64,000 nt of DNA from Sulfitobacter indolifex (GCF_022788655.1 NZ_CP084954.1:124001-188000); one strand, 5' to 3'. Positions 8,147 through 17,441 are shown, numbered from the stretch's first letter. The notes: a model not told the origin generated them from the sequence alone. Made by a program: numbers and translations.

Positions 8147-9055
8147 TCAGCTTTCGGGCTCTATGGTGTCGAGCAGCCTGCGCAGAACAGGATTGCTCGG
8201 GTCGCGCAGATAGGCCAGCCCGATCCGGCTTTGCACCTTTGCGTCTCTAATCGGGAGGAACGACACGCCCGCGTCCTTCATCCGCGCGGCGGAAGCGGGA
8301 ACAAAGGCGACGCCGAGGCCCGCCGAAACGAAATTCACGATGGCCGTAAACTGTGGCGCGCGATGCGCCACACGGGGCGCGAAACCGGCGTCGGCGCAGA
8401 GCTGATAAGCGCAGGCGGCGAACCCCATATCGGGGCCAAGGTGGCTAAAGATAAAGCTTTCTTCGCGCAGCGTTGCCATGGCGACCGATGGCACCCCGGC
8501 AAGACGGTGATCCGGCGGCACGGCCAGCAAGATATCCTCGGTATGCACGGTGCGGGTCAGCAATGTTTCAGGGACACCGGAAAGTGGCAAACGCACAAAA
8601 CCGGCGTCAAGCCTGCCTGCCACGATCTCAGCAATCTGCAAGTCCATGTCTAACTCGCGCAGGATAAGATCCACGTCCGCCGCACCTGCGCGCAGTTCCC
8701 GCAATAGCCGCCCCAGGATCCCCGCATAGGAAGCCGAGCCGACATAGGCCAGTTCGATCCGCCCCCGCTCTCCCGTGCGCGCCGCCTCGGCCACGGCCTC
8801 GACCCGCCGCGCCTGCTGCAAAAGTGCGCGGGCTTCGGGCAAAAGCGCGCGGCCAAACTCGGTCAGCGTGACCCGGCGGCGGTTCCGATCAAAAAGCAAT
8901 GCGCCATCGAAAGCAGTTTCGAGGTGTTTCAGTTGTTGGGTCAGCGCAGGCTGCGCCACGCCCAAATGCGCCGCCGCTTGGCCGAAATGCAGCGTCTCTG
9001 CAATGGCGACAAAGACCTCATACTGGCGCAGCGAGGCGGTGAGTTGCTTTTCCAT
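8147..9055 (-). CDS. LysR-type transcriptional regulator
   Basis: The 302-residue protein has an N-terminal winged HTH (LRQYEVFVAIAETLHFGQAA...LGVAQPALTQQLKHLE, about residues 8-50) and a periplasmic-binding-protein-like effector domain of the CatR/BenM type. The start chosen is the ATG of MEKQLTASL at 9055, after a CAGGGGG stretch; upstream in-frame codons give a non-family extension. It lies 78 nt downstream of larC on the same strand and converges on the SDR gene. It may act at the 7353-7401 inverted repeat or at the lar/dehydratase operon; the sequence does not decide between them. Confidence 0.88.
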   Translation of the reverse strand: MEKQLTASLRQYEVFVAIAETLHFGQAAAHLGVAQPALTQQLKHLETAFDGALLFDRNRRRVTLTEFGRALLPEARALLQQARRVEAVAEAARTGERGRIELAYVGSASYAGILGRLLRELRAGAADVDLILRELDMDLQIAEIVAGRLDAGFVRLPLSGVPETLLTRTVHTEDILLAVPPDHRLAGVPSVAMATLREESFIFSHLGPDMGFAACAYQLCADAGFAPRVAHRAPQFTAIVNFVSAGLGVAFVPASAARMKDAGVSFLPIRDAKVQSRIGLAYLRDPSNPVLRRLLDTIEPES

Positions 9056-9133
9056 ACGGCCCCCTGAAACGGCTTTAGGCGTTTTCACATGGGGCCGGGT
9101 GATAAGCAAGATAGATCACTGGACGCCGGTATA

Positions 9134-10315
9134 TTACCCCTCTACTGCGCGGGCGCGTTTTCGACGCTCCTGCAAGGTGTCGGCATCTGCCAGATCATCG
9201 CTCTCGACTTTGATGGTCTCATGCCCTCCCGGCCGTTGCGCGCGTTTGCGGCGCGGCGTGGCGCCATCCTCACTCTCACGGGGCAGGATTAACCGATCGA
9301 CCACCGACCGACGCAGACCAAGCGTTGAGGTCAGATCAAACATCCGCGCCGCAATCTCTTCTGCCGCCTGCGGTAAAACCAAAAGCTCCAGACGTGTTAC
9401 GGGCCGTGATTTCTTGCCCTGCCCGGCGAGTGTCAGAAGGTCAACCACGCCCGCCGTCGCGCGCAGCCGGTCCACGGCCGCACCCAGTTCTTCGCCGGTC
9501 ATATCGTCGATGTCACAGGCAAGTTGCACCAAGCTGTCCTGCTGCATGCCCCCAGACACCGTGTCAAAAACACTGACCCGCAAAATATTCGGCAAACCCT
9601 TCATCACCCGCGTCCCGGCCCCTGACCCGGTGCAGCGCAGCCGACCCGGAGGGCGGCTCGCCGACGGACTGCCACCGGTCACATGCGCAAGGATCGCAGC
9701 ACCTGTGGGGGTTACACGTTCGCCCGGCACGCCGTCGTCGTGCCAATCGTAGCCTTGCAGGATCAGCGCGGTCGCGGGGGCAGGCACAGGTAGCTTGCCA
9801 TGCGCCGTCTCAACCAATCCGCCCCCAAGCGGGAGCGGCGCGAGCGAGACTGTAGCCCCCGCTAGTGCCGCACAGATGCTGCCTGCGGCGGTCACATCCA
9901 TCAGCGCGTCCCAATCGGCGATCTCATGAAAATGCACCCGGTCGATGGGGATGTTGTGCACCTGCGCTTCGGCCTCTGCGATCCGGTGCAGAATGGCGCA
10001 GGCGGACTTTGCCGTGCCATCTGACAGCGGCGCGTTTTCCAAAAGCGTGCGCATGGCGCGGTAGGTCGTCTCGGCCCCATGCCGCGCGCCTGCGTCGGGT
10101 GCTGCCAGCACCAATTCAAACCGCCGCGCGGTGATGCCCGAGGCAACATGTTCGGTCAGCTCCGCATGGCCCACCTCGGCAGGCAATACGGCGGCCACAT
10201 CGGCCAGCACACGCTCGGCCAGATCGGGGAAAGCATGCAGCATCGCCGCGATGAACATATCGCCCGCCGCGCCGCCCACCGGATCGAGGTGCAGATGAAG
10301 CCCTTGCCCGAACAT
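9134..10315 (-). CDS. larC: LarC: nickel insertion protein for the nickel-pincer nucleotide cofactor
   Basis: This 393-residue protein matches LarC, the CTP-dependent cyclometallase that inserts nickel into pyridinium-3,5-bisthiocarboxylic acid mononucleotide. It starts GLHLHLDPVGGAAGDMFIAA, with the family's HLDP/GAAGDM signature at about residues 5-20. It also has HFHEIADWDALMD (about residues 128-140), VTPTGAAIL, CDIDDMTGEELG and the C-terminal RRSVVDRLILPRE and IKVESDDLA. Some bacteria need a frameshift to make full-length LarC; here it is one uninterrupted ORF. The ATG at 10315 overlaps the larA-homologue stop (TGATG), so the two are translationally coupled. A TTG one codon earlier is the alternative start. 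Confidence 0.92.
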   Translation of the reverse strand: MFGQGLHLHLDPVGGAAGDMFIAAMLHAFPDLAERVLADVAAVLPAEVGHAELTEHVASGITARRFELVLAAPDAGARHGAETTYRAMRTLLENAPLSDGTAKSACAILHRIAEAEAQVHNIPIDRVHFHEIADWDALMDVTAAGSICAALAGATVSLAPLPLGGGLVETAHGKLPVPAPATALILQGYDWHDDGVPGERVTPTGAAILAHVTGGSPSASRPPGRLRCTGSGAGTRVMKGLPNILRVSVFDTVSGGMQQDSLVQLACDIDDMTGEELGAAVDRLRATAGVVDLLTLAGQGKKSRPVTRLELLVLPQAAEEIAARMFDLTSTLGLRRSVVDRLILPRESEDGATPRRKRAQRPGGHETIKVESDDLADADTLQERRKRARAVEG

Positions 10316-11649
10316 CAATGCCCCTCCGGCCAGGGATTGCGCAACAGGCCGCCGTCAAACTGCATCTCTTGCAAATCACCGACCACCTCTACCCCCGGAC
10401 GGTCGCGCAGTTCCGGCAGCATCGCCTCGGAGGCATAGAGATACTCAAGTTTCAGCGTATTGGGGATCCGCAGCAGCCGGACCTTGGTGATATCCTCGGC
10501 CCCGCAGGTCTTGACCGCCGTTTGAATCGCTGTGCGGTCGCAGGGCATGACCATGGGTATTTTCGATTGTTTCAGCACCTGCGAGGTGATGGCATTGGCG
10601 TAAACCGCCTCGCGGTCGAAATCCTGTTCCAACCGTTCAGTGATCACATCCGCGCGCGCCGCGCCATTGCCGTTGCCATTGCTGCGCGGCGAGAGGCCAA
10701 GCGCCACCAACCGCGAGATATGCAGGTGGACCTGCATCTTCTCACTCGAGAAACGATGGGTGATATTCGGGTCCATCCCGGTACCGGAAAACTCCTTGCC
10801 AATCTCATCGACCACTAGCACATCCAGATCGCCCGAGGCCGACGGCGCATCAAGCGGCCCCAGCGGCAGGCGTGGCATGTTGCGCATGGCCTCTTGCAGA
10901 TAGGGCGCTTCGGCCTCCAGCATCCCGTCGCTGTCGAGTGCCACGACCTGTGCCAGCCCATCGTATGCGTTCTCAATCGTGCCGATGCCGAAAAGCACCT
11001 TGCAGCGCTCCAATTTCATCCGCGCCATCTTGGCCACGAAGATACCGACGTTATCAATACCGCGCGAATGGCAAGTCTCGGCCCCCGACTGCTTGCCCAG
11101 ACCGATCGAGAGCATCTTGGCCAGCCCGCTTTCGTTCGGTGCCCGGAAAGACGTATGCGGTTTGATGCGGTTGAACAGGATGATCCCATCGGCGGCATTG
11201 GCATGGCGGTCCATCCGCACCGACATGCCGTTGTCGAGCACGCCGATCTCATCAGTCTCCATCGACGAGCGGATCTCGCAACCGAGGCTTTCTTCGGTCA
11301 CACCCAGTTTTGCTAAAAGCGCCGTCTGCCCCTCTGCCGTGGCCCCGCCGTGGCTGCCCATTGCAGGCACAACAAAGGGATGGGCCCCGCGGGCGCGGAC
11401 CTCGGCCACGATTGCGGCCAGCAGTTCCGGCAGGTTAGCCAGCCCCCGGCTGCCGGCGGTGATGGCGATGGACATGCCCGGCTTAATCTTGCCCGCGCAA
11501 TCGGCCTGCATCGCCTCCGCCACGGCAGCGCGCGGATCGTCGATCTGCGTCGCGGCAAAGGTTTGACGGCACAGCGCCATGCGCGGCAGCGGCGTATTCT
11601 CGACCAGTTTCACATAGTTCGGTTTCATCTGCGCTGTCCCCTCTGACAT
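10315..11649 (-). CDS. LarA-family nickel-dependent 2-hydroxyacid racemase/epimerase homologue (DUF2088)
   Basis: The 444-residue protein belongs to the lactate racemase (LarA) superfamily but is not a close LarA copy. Residues equivalent to the cofactor-holding set of Lactobacillus plantarum LarA (H108, H174, K184, H200) can be placed at GSH His100, KPH His165, LAK Lys178 and CHSRG His194; the 16-residue Lys-to-His spacing is the same. Known homologues racemise or epimerise lactate, malate, 2-hydroxyglutarate, phenyllactate or gluconate at C2. The gene sits 3 nt after a GarD/UxaA-type dehydratase gene and overlaps larC, so a sugar-acid C2 epimerase is the leading guess. The second ATG, at 11628, has a stronger ribosome site (GAGGGGA) and may be the true start. 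Confidence 0.85.
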   Translation of the reverse strand: MSEGTAQMKPNYVKLVENTPLPRMALCRQTFAATQIDDPRAAVAEAMQADCAGKIKPGMSIAITAGSRGLANLPELLAAIVAEVRARGAHPFVVPAMGSHGGATAEGQTALLAKLGVTEESLGCEIRSSMETDEIGVLDNGMSVRMDRHANAADGIILFNRIKPHTSFRAPNESGLAKMLSIGLGKQSGAETCHSRGIDNVGIFVAKMARMKLERCKVLFGIGTIENAYDGLAQVVALDSDGMLEAEAPYLQEAMRNMPRLPLGPLDAPSASGDLDVLVVDEIGKEFSGTGMDPNITHRFSSEKMQVHLHISRLVALGLSPRSNGNGNGAARADVITERLEQDFDREAVYANAITSQVLKQSKIPMVMPCDRTAIQTAVKTCGAEDITKVRLLRIPNTLKLEYLYASEAMLPELRDRPGVEVVGDLQEMQFDGGLLRNPWPEGH

Positions 11650-11652
11650 CTG

Positions 11653-13200
11653 TTACCCCGTGACCCCAATCGGCCAAGGCGCGAATTCCTCTTCGCCCAC
11701 GCCAAGCGCTTCGGATTTGCTCTGCTCGCCCGAGGCGATGGCGATGATGCGTTCAAAGATCGCTTGGCCCAATTCCTCTAGGCTCAACTCACCGTCGATC
11801 ACGGTACCGCAGTTGATGTCCATATCGTCCTGCATTTTGTTGAACATCGGCGTGTTGGAAGCCAGCTTGATCGTCGGTGACGGGTAAGAGCCAAAGCAAG
11901 AGCCGCGCCCGGTGGTGAAGCAAATCAGGTTCGCCCCTCCCGCGATCTGCCCCGTGGCCGACACTGGATCAAAGCCGGGCGTGTCCATGAAGACCAGCCC
12001 TTTTTGGGTCACCGCTTCGGCATAACGATAGACTTCCATTAAGCCGGTGCTGCCACTTTTCTTGGCTCCGCCAAGGGATTTTTCTAACACATTCGCCAAT
12101 CCGCCCGCCTGATTGCCGGGGCTTACGACGCCGTTGATCTGCGTGTCGCGGCCCTTGGTATGCTCAAGCCACCAGTCCATACGCTCGACCAATTTGCGGC
12201 CCACCTCTTCGGTGCGGGCGCGGCGGGTGAGCAAGTGTTCGACGCCAAAAATCTCGGGCGTTTCCGACAGGATGGCCGTGCCGCCGTTGCGGACCAGAAT
12301 ATCCGCCGCCACGCCAAGGCCGGGGTTGGCCGACAGACCCGAAAGCCCGTCCGACCCGCCGCATTGCATGCCGATGGTGATGTGTTCCGCCGAACAGGGT
12401 TCGCGCTGCACGGCATTGGCTTGATCCAACATTTCGCGCACGGCGTCCTTACCTTCGGCAATCGCGCGGGCCGTGCCGCCGACGTGCTGCATGGTGATCG
12501 TGCGCAGCATCTTGCCCTCCGCCAGCCCTTCTTCTTCGAAGAATTGCGCCAAATTGTTGCGCTCGCACCCCAGTGACAGGACCACGGCCCCGGCCAGATT
12601 GGGATGGCGGATGTAGCCCGATAGCGTGCGGCGCAGCAGGTCCATCGGCTCGCCCGTAAGCTCCATTCCGCAGCCGGATTCGTGGATGAAAGGGATTACG
12701 CCGTCGACATTCTCCCAGGCCTCCATCCGCTCTTCGTCGAAATAGTTGGCGATTTTGCGCGCCACAGTGGCTGAGCAATTCACGGTGACGAAAAGCCCGA
12801 TGTAGTTGCGCGTGCCCACCCGGCCATTCTCGCGCCGGATGCCCATAAACTGTGCGCGCTCTGTGGGCGGCAGCAGGTCGGTTGGGGTATAATCGCGGGC
12901 GAAAGCATAGTCTTTGTCGACCGCATCGAACTTGATGTTATGGCTGTGTAGCCAGTCCCCCGCCGCGATATCCTGCGCCGCATAGCCGATCACCGTGTCA
13001 AATTTCAGGATCGGCGCGCCCTGCTGGATGGGCCGGATTGCGATCTTGTGACCTTGGGGCGTATCGTGGTTGGCATGCAGCCCGTCTTGCGGCAATACCG
13101 CCCCTTGGGGCACCGCCGAGGTCGCCACAACCACGTTATCCGTCGGTGACAGCAGCATCACCCTTGCACTTTGGTCTACTTGCATGGTCTGGCTGTCCAT
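11653..13200 (-). CDS. UxaA/GarD-family sugar-acid dehydratase (altronate/galactarate dehydratase type)
   Basis: The 515-residue protein combines the N-terminal SAF domain (about residues 13-85) with the UxaA/GarD catalytic region. Family segments include GRVGTRNYIGLFVTVNCSA, HESGCGM, LGCERNN, GMQCGGSDGLSG with conserved cysteines, and the C-terminal TTGRGSCFGSYPSPTIK and INCGTVIDG. Members dehydrate altronate, galactarate or related sugar acids to 2-keto-3-deoxy acids using iron. I start it at the ATG at 13200 (after GGGGGAG), 30 codons inside the longest frame. It leads an operon with the larA homologue and larC and is divergent from a GntR gene. The exact substrate is unresolved. Confidence 0.88.
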   Translation of the reverse strand: MDSQTMQVDQSARVMLLSPTDNVVVATSAVPQGAVLPQDGLHANHDTPQGHKIAIRPIQQGAPILKFDTVIGYAAQDIAAGDWLHSHNIKFDAVDKDYAFARDYTPTDLLPPTERAQFMGIRRENGRVGTRNYIGLFVTVNCSATVARKIANYFDEERMEAWENVDGVIPFIHESGCGMELTGEPMDLLRRTLSGYIRHPNLAGAVVLSLGCERNNLAQFFEEEGLAEGKMLRTITMQHVGGTARAIAEGKDAVREMLDQANAVQREPCSAEHITIGMQCGGSDGLSGLSANPGLGVAADILVRNGGTAILSETPEIFGVEHLLTRRARTEEVGRKLVERMDWWLEHTKGRDTQINGVVSPGNQAGGLANVLEKSLGGAKKSGSTGLMEVYRYAEAVTQKGLVFMDTPGFDPVSATGQIAGGANLICFTTGRGSCFGSYPSPTIKLASNTPMFNKMQDDMDINCGTVIDGELSLEELGQAIFERIIAIASGEQSKSEALGVGEEEFAPWPIGVTG

Positions 13201-13253
13201 CGGATGCTCCCCCACAGGGTGTCGAAAAAACCGCTTCGGTAAGACGTCATTAA

Positions 13254-13265
13254 CTGATATATTAG
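13254..13265. promoter_or_regulatory. Palindrome in the dehydratase/GntR divergent promoter
   Basis: CTGATATATTAG is a near-perfect 12-bp palindrome with one mismatched pair. It lies 25 nt before the GntR start and 53 nt before the dehydratase start. A closely related CTAATATATTA occurs in the other divergent promoter of this island (17501-17511). Both may be operators for the same GntR protein. AT-rich promoter elements could look similar, so confidence is limited. Confidence 0.45.
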
Positions 13266-13290
13266 ATTTAACAGCTATGGAAGAGCCCAC

Positions 13291-14067
13291 ATGACCTCAT
13301 CGAACACCCCCCCCGCGCAAAGCGCACAGACCCTCGCCAAAAGTATCTTGGGCGGAGGGGCTGATCTGGGTCTGTTCGAAGGCGGCCCCACGGGGCGCGG
13401 GGTCTATGCCACGCTGCGCGATCAGATTGTCCGGCTCGACCTGCCGCCCGGCACCCCGCTCTTGCGTGCGGAATTGGCCGAGACCCATGGCGTGAGCCTG
13501 ACGCCGCTGCGCGACGCGCTGCAACAACTCGCCAAAGAGGGGCTGGTCAAAATCTACCCACAGTCGCGCACTTTAGTGACGCCGATCGATATGTCCGCGA
13601 TCCGCGAAGCGCAGTTCATGCGCATTGCGCTTGAGACAGAGGTCGTGCGCCGTTTGGCCGCCCACATAGCGCCCGAAGCCCTGACCCGTCTGCGCAGTAT
13701 CGTCGCCCTGCAAAGCAGCATCTCGGATCAGCCCGGCGATGTGCCCACCTTTCAGGAGCTGGACGAAGTGTTCCACCAGACCCTTTTCGTCGCGGCGGGG
13801 CATGTGCAAAGCCAGCGCATCATGCGCAGTCACGCGGGCCACTTGGAGCGTCTGCGCCGCCTGCATCTGGATGACATTGACGAGGCAGGGCGCATTCTGA
13901 ACAACAAAGACGTGATCGGCGGCCACAGCCGAATCCTTGACGGGATTGAGGCGGGCGACGCTGATGCGGCGATGAAGGCGCTTCGGCAGCACCTGCAGCG
14001 CACTGTCGACCGTATGACCGAGAAGCGGGCGGCTTTCCCGGAGTATTTCACCCCGGAAAAGCCCTGA
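13291..14067 (+). CDS. GntR-family (FCD) regulator of the dehydratase-lar operon
   Basis: This 258-residue regulator has a winged HTH (YATLRDQIVRLDLPPGTPL...HGVSLTPLRDALQQL, about residues 39-82) and a C-terminal FCD ligand domain with FHQTLFVAAGH and HSRILDGIEAGDADAA. FCD regulators usually bind metal and a small organic acid and repress catabolic operons. GGAAGAG lies upstream of the ATG. The gene is divergent from the UxaA-type dehydratase, so control of that operon and itself is likely. It converges with the RraA-like gene, one base apart. Confidence 0.9.
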   Translation: MTSSNTPPAQSAQTLAKSILGGGADLGLFEGGPTGRGVYATLRDQIVRLDLPPGTPLLRAELAETHGVSLTPLRDALQQLAKEGLVKIYPQSRTLVTPIDMSAIREAQFMRIALETEVVRRLAAHIAPEALTRLRSIVALQSSISDQPGDVPTFQELDEVFHQTLFVAAGHVQSQRIMRSHAGHLERLRRLHLDDIDEAGRILNNKDVIGGHSRILDGIEAGDADAAMKALRQHLQRTVDRMTEKRAAFPEYFTPEKP

Positions 14068-14068
14068 C

Positions 14069-14779
14069 TCAGCGGTTGTTGGCTTTGCGCCACTCGGTAA
14101 ACTTGTCGAGGTTTTCCTGCTTGGTGCCGGGATAGAGCCCGATGATCCCCGCGCCGCCTTTGACCTCTTCAACGACGAAATCCTCATAGGCGGTCATCTC
14201 TACGGCCTCATCCGCGACCTCTTCGGCGATACCTGCTGGAATGATGATCACGCAGTCATCGTCACCCACCACGATATCGCCAGGAAAAACTGGCGCATCG
14301 CCGCAGCCGACGGGGCAGTTGATCTCAATCGCCTCATGCAGGGTCAGGTTCGTGGGGCTAGAGGGCCGCGCGTGATAGGCGGGCATCTCCAGCGCGCCAA
14401 TCGTCGCCGCATCGCGCAGCCCGCCATTGGTCACCACCCCTGCCGCGCCGCGCATCATCAGCCGGGTGATCAGGATATCCCCAGCACTCGCGGCGCGCGC
14501 ATCCTTGCGGCTGTCCATCACCAGCACATGACCCTCAGGGCAGGTCTCAATCGCGACGCGCTGCGGGTGCTCGGGATTGCGGAATTCGACCAGCTGGTTG
14601 CGGTCTTCGCGTGCGGGCATATAGCGCAGGGTAAAGGCGGGGCCGACCATATTTCGACCCTTGGCCGCGACCGGACCCACCTCCTGCACCACCTGATTGC
14701 GTAGCCCACGTTTATAAAGTGCTGTGGCCAAAGTCGCGACCGAAACCGCCTTTAGTTTCTCGCGCAATTCGGGGTTCAT
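14069..14779 (-). CDS. RraA-like / HMG-aldolase-family protein
   Basis: The 236-residue protein has the RraA fold. Motifs seen include GDILITRLMMRGAAGVVTNG and GGLRDAATI (about residues 120-128), whose Arg-Asp pair binds metal and substrate in 4-hydroxy-4-methyl-2-oxoglutarate aldolases. Such enzymes also decarboxylate oxaloacetate, and some act in sugar-acid routes. The ATG at 14779 overlaps the DapA-type gene stop by ATGA and has GGGAG upstream; the longer frame adds 34 non-family residues. It is the last gene of the ilvD-like/dapA-like/rraA-like operon. It is probably a lyase on a branched or 2-keto-4-hydroxy acid intermediate; the precise substrate is unknown. Confidence 0.85.
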   Translation of the reverse strand: MNPELREKLKAVSVATLATALYKRGLRNQVVQEVGPVAAKGRNMVGPAFTLRYMPAREDRNQLVEFRNPEHPQRVAIETCPEGHVLVMDSRKDARAASAGDILITRLMMRGAAGVVTNGGLRDAATIGALEMPAYHARPSSPTNLTLHEAIEINCPVGCGDAPVFPGDIVVGDDDCVIIIPAGIAEEVADEAVEMTAYEDFVVEEVKGGAGIIGLYPGTKQENLDKFTEWRKANNR

Positions 14780-15687
14780 GCCCTGTCTCCCTTCAGTCGG
14801 TTGTCTGTAATGAATTGATCCAGCACCGCCTGCTGACGCTCTGTCAGGGGCCAAGCGGAGGGTGGGCGCGTGGCGCCGCAATCCCGTCCGATGGCCATCA
14901 GGGCCGCTTTGACGCCAGTGACATTGGTGCCGTTATGCTCTTCGGCGCGGATGTCCTCGAAGGCGCGCATGCCCGCGATCAACTGGTTCGCCTCTGCGTA
15001 ATTGCCTGTGGCGAGCGCTGCGTGAATGGCGACCGACCGCTCCGGCCAGACGTTGATAAGGCCTGAGGTAAACCCCCGCGCGCCCACAGCGTAGAGCGGC
15101 GGCGCCCAGACCTCTGCCAAGCCGCCGACCCAGACGATATCATCCGGCGCTGCCTCAATCGCGCGGGCAAGGCTCAAAGGATTCGGCGTGGCCCATTTGA
15201 CCCCCTTCACCCCCTCGACCTCACAAAGCCGGGCGATGCCTTCGGGCCCCATCGCATCATTGCGCAGGTACAGCATCACCGGCAACCCGCCCGAAGCATC
15301 CCGCACCGCGCGCACATAATCGACCGTGCCACGAGGGGAGACGAAGGGATCGGGCGGCTGGTGGATCATCAGCGCATCGGCGCCCGCGTCGGCGCTCGCC
15401 TTGGCCAGCGCACAAGCATCGCGAATGCCGCGCCCGACACCCGCCAGCAGTGGCGCGCGCCCGTCGACCATCTGGGCCACCTCGCGCACCATCGTGCAGG
15501 CTTCATCATTGGTCAGCGCGTAATATTCGCCGGTGTTGCCGTTCACGACCGGGATATGCACCCCGGCGGCGAGCGCGCGGTCGATGATCGGGGCCAGCTT
15601 GCGCGGCGCAATCTCTCCACTCGTGTCATAGGGCGTCACAAGGATGCCCGAGATGCCGGTGAGCGCTTTTGATAGATCATGTGTCAT
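14776..15687 (-). CDS. DapA/NAL-superfamily 2-keto-3-deoxy sugar-acid aldolase or dehydratase
   Basis: This 303-residue TIM-barrel class I lyase has the 2-oxoacid-binding NGNTGEYYAL (about residues 49-58, GxxGE type), the active-site tyrosine in MLYLRND and the Schiff-base lysine in GVKGVKWATPN. The family includes L-2-keto-3-deoxyarabonate dehydratase, 5-dehydro-4-deoxyglucarate dehydratase and 2-keto-3-deoxy acid aldolases. The alpha-ketoglutarate-semialdehyde dehydrogenase encoded nearby (18362-19903) favours the dehydratase reaction that gives that semialdehyde. The gene lies 11 nt downstream of the IlvD/Edd dehydratase and overlaps the RraA-like gene. Confidence 0.87.
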   Translation of the reverse strand: MTHDLSKALTGISGILVTPYDTSGEIAPRKLAPIIDRALAAGVHIPVVNGNTGEYYALTNDEACTMVREVAQMVDGRAPLLAGVGRGIRDACALAKASADAGADALMIHQPPDPFVSPRGTVDYVRAVRDASGGLPVMLYLRNDAMGPEGIARLCEVEGVKGVKWATPNPLSLARAIEAAPDDIVWVGGLAEVWAPPLYAVGARGFTSGLINVWPERSVAIHAALATGNYAEANQLIAGMRAFEDIRAEEHNGTNVTGVKAALMAIGRDCGATRPPSAWPLTERQQAVLDQFITDNRLKGDRA

Positions 15688-15698
15688 GCGAGTACCCC

Positions 15699-17441
15699 TT
15701 AGAAAATATCCGGCTCACCCGCCGCTTGCCCAAAGGCTGCGGTGAGGTAGTCAAAGTCACAGCCCTGATCGGCCTGCCCCACATGGCGCTGGAACATATA
15801 GCCCCAGCCGCGCTCGAACCTTGGCTCGGGGGCTTTCCACGCGGCGCGGCGGGTGGCGAGTTCACCCTCGCCCACCAGCATGTCGAGGGTCCGCGCCTCT
15901 AGATCCATGCGCACAATGTCTCCTGTCTTCAGCAGCGCCAGTGGCCCACCTACGAAAGATTCCGGCGCGACATGCAGGATACAAGCGCCGTAAGACGTGC
16001 CCGACATCCGCGCATCCGAGATCCGCAGCATGTCCCGGTGCCCCTGTTTCAACAACGCTTTCGGCATTGGCAACATGCCCCATTCAGGCATCCCCGGCCC
16101 GCCCTGCGGCCCCGCGTTGCGCAGCACCAGTACATGGTCCGGCGTCACGTCGAGGCTCTCGTCATCAATCGCGGCCTTCATTTCAGGGTAGCTGTCAAAG
16201 ACCAGTGCCGGGCCTTCGTGGCGGTGAAATTTGGGATCGCAAGCCGCCGGTTTGATGACCGCGCCATTGGGGCAAAGATTGCCCTTGAGCACGGCGAGCG
16301 AACCTTCTTTATAGACCGGGTTCGACAGGGGCCGGATCACATCATCATTATAGACAGGCGCGCCCGCGATCCCTTCTTCCAAAGGCTTGCCGGTACAGGT
16401 GATCGCCGTACGGTCCAGCTTATCCCCCAGCTGATCCATTAGCGCCCGCAGCCCGCCTGCGAAATAGAAATCCTCCATCAGGTATTCGCTGCTGCCCAAG
16501 GGCCGAATGTTAGCAATGAGCGGCGTGGTGCGGCCCAAGGCATCCAGATCATTCAGCTCCAGCGCCACGCCTGCGCGGCGTGCCATCGCCAGCAGATGCA
16601 CCACCGCATTGGTCGAACAGCCCGTCGCCATTGCCACCGTCGCCGCGTTCTGCACCGCAGCCGGGGTGATGATTTTATCGGGCGTCAGGTCCTCCCAAAC
16701 CATATCGACGATGCGCCGCCCGCAAGAGGCACTCATCCGTTTGTGGCCCGCATCTGCGGCGGGGATCGAGGTGGCCCCCGGCAGCGTCAGCCCCATCGCC
16801 TCAGCAATCGCCGTCATGGTGGAGGCCGTGCCCATGGTCATGCAATGCCCGTAAGACCGCGCAATGCCGCCTTCGACACCGACCCATTCCTCTGCCGAGA
16901 TCGTGCCTGCGCGGCGCTCATCCCAGAACTTCCACGCGTCCGAGCCGGAGCCAAGCGAACGACCCGCATAATTGCCGCGCAGCATCGGCCCCGCAGGCAG
17001 GAAGATAAACGGCACGCCTGCGCTGATCGCGCCCATGGTCAGGCCGGGCGTGGATTTATCACAGCCGCCCATCAGCACCACACCGTCAAGCGGATGCGAG
17101 CGGATCGTCTCTTCCGTCTCCATCGCGATCATATTGCGGTAGAGCATCGAGGTCGGCTTGGTGAAACTCTCGTCGATCGAGATCGTCGGAATCTCCAACC
17201 CCAAGCCACCGGCCTGAGCGATGCCTTTCTTCACGTCCTCCGCGCGATCGCGGAAGTGGAGGTGGCAGGGGTTCATCTCAGACCAAGTGTTCAGGATGCC
17301 GATCACCGGACGGCCCTCCCAATCCTCGGGGCCCAGACCCATCTGCATCATCCGCGACCGATGCCCAAAGCTGCGCAGATCGTCGGGGGCAAACCAGCGC
17401 GCGCTGCGCAACTGATCTGCGGTTTTCTTGGTCTCGGTCAT
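15699..17441 (-). CDS. IlvD/Edd-family sugar-acid dehydratase (L-arabinonate dehydratase-like)
   Basis: The 580-residue protein is closer to pentonate dehydratases than to biosynthetic IlvD. The three cluster cysteines fall at residues 59 (SEMNPCH), 127 (MGGCDKSTPG) and 200 (SYGHCMTMG), and the catalytic serine at 480 (DARMSGTSYG). These are the numbers I recall for Rhizobium L-arabinonate dehydratase, a [2Fe-2S] enzyme that also accepts D-fuconate and D-galactonate. It should convert an aldonic acid to the 2-keto-3-deoxy acid used by the following DapA-type enzyme. AGGATCCC precedes the ATG. It opens the three-gene minus-strand operon and is divergent from the HpaI-type aldolase. Confidence 0.9.
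   Translation of the reverse strand: MTETKKTADQLRSARWFAPDDLRSFGHRSRMMQMGLGPEDWEGRPVIGILNTWSEMNPCHLHFRDRAEDVKKGIAQAGGLGLEIPTISIDESFTKPTSMLYRNMIAMETEETIRSHPLDGVVLMGGCDKSTPGLTMGAISAGVPFIFLPAGPMLRGNYAGRSLGSGSDAWKFWDERRAGTISAEEWVGVEGGIARSYGHCMTMGTASTMTAIAEAMGLTLPGATSIPAADAGHKRMSASCGRRIVDMVWEDLTPDKIITPAAVQNAATVAMATGCSTNAVVHLLAMARRAGVALELNDLDALGRTTPLIANIRPLGSSEYLMEDFYFAGGLRALMDQLGDKLDRTAITCTGKPLEEGIAGAPVYNDDVIRPLSNPVYKEGSLAVLKGNLCPNGAVIKPAACDPKFHRHEGPALVFDSYPEMKAAIDDESLDVTPDHVLVLRNAGPQGGPGMPEWGMLPMPKALLKQGHRDMLRISDARMSGTSYGACILHVAPESFVGGPLALLKTGDIVRMDLEARTLDMLVGEGELATRRAAWKAPEPRFERGWGYMFQRHVGQADQGCDFDYLTAAFGQAAGEPDIF

Noticed and set aside
10315..10318. Possible frameshifted LarC (separate C1/C2 parts)
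   Set aside because: LarC is one open frame from 10315 to 9134 with both N- and C-terminal signatures, so no frameshift is needed.
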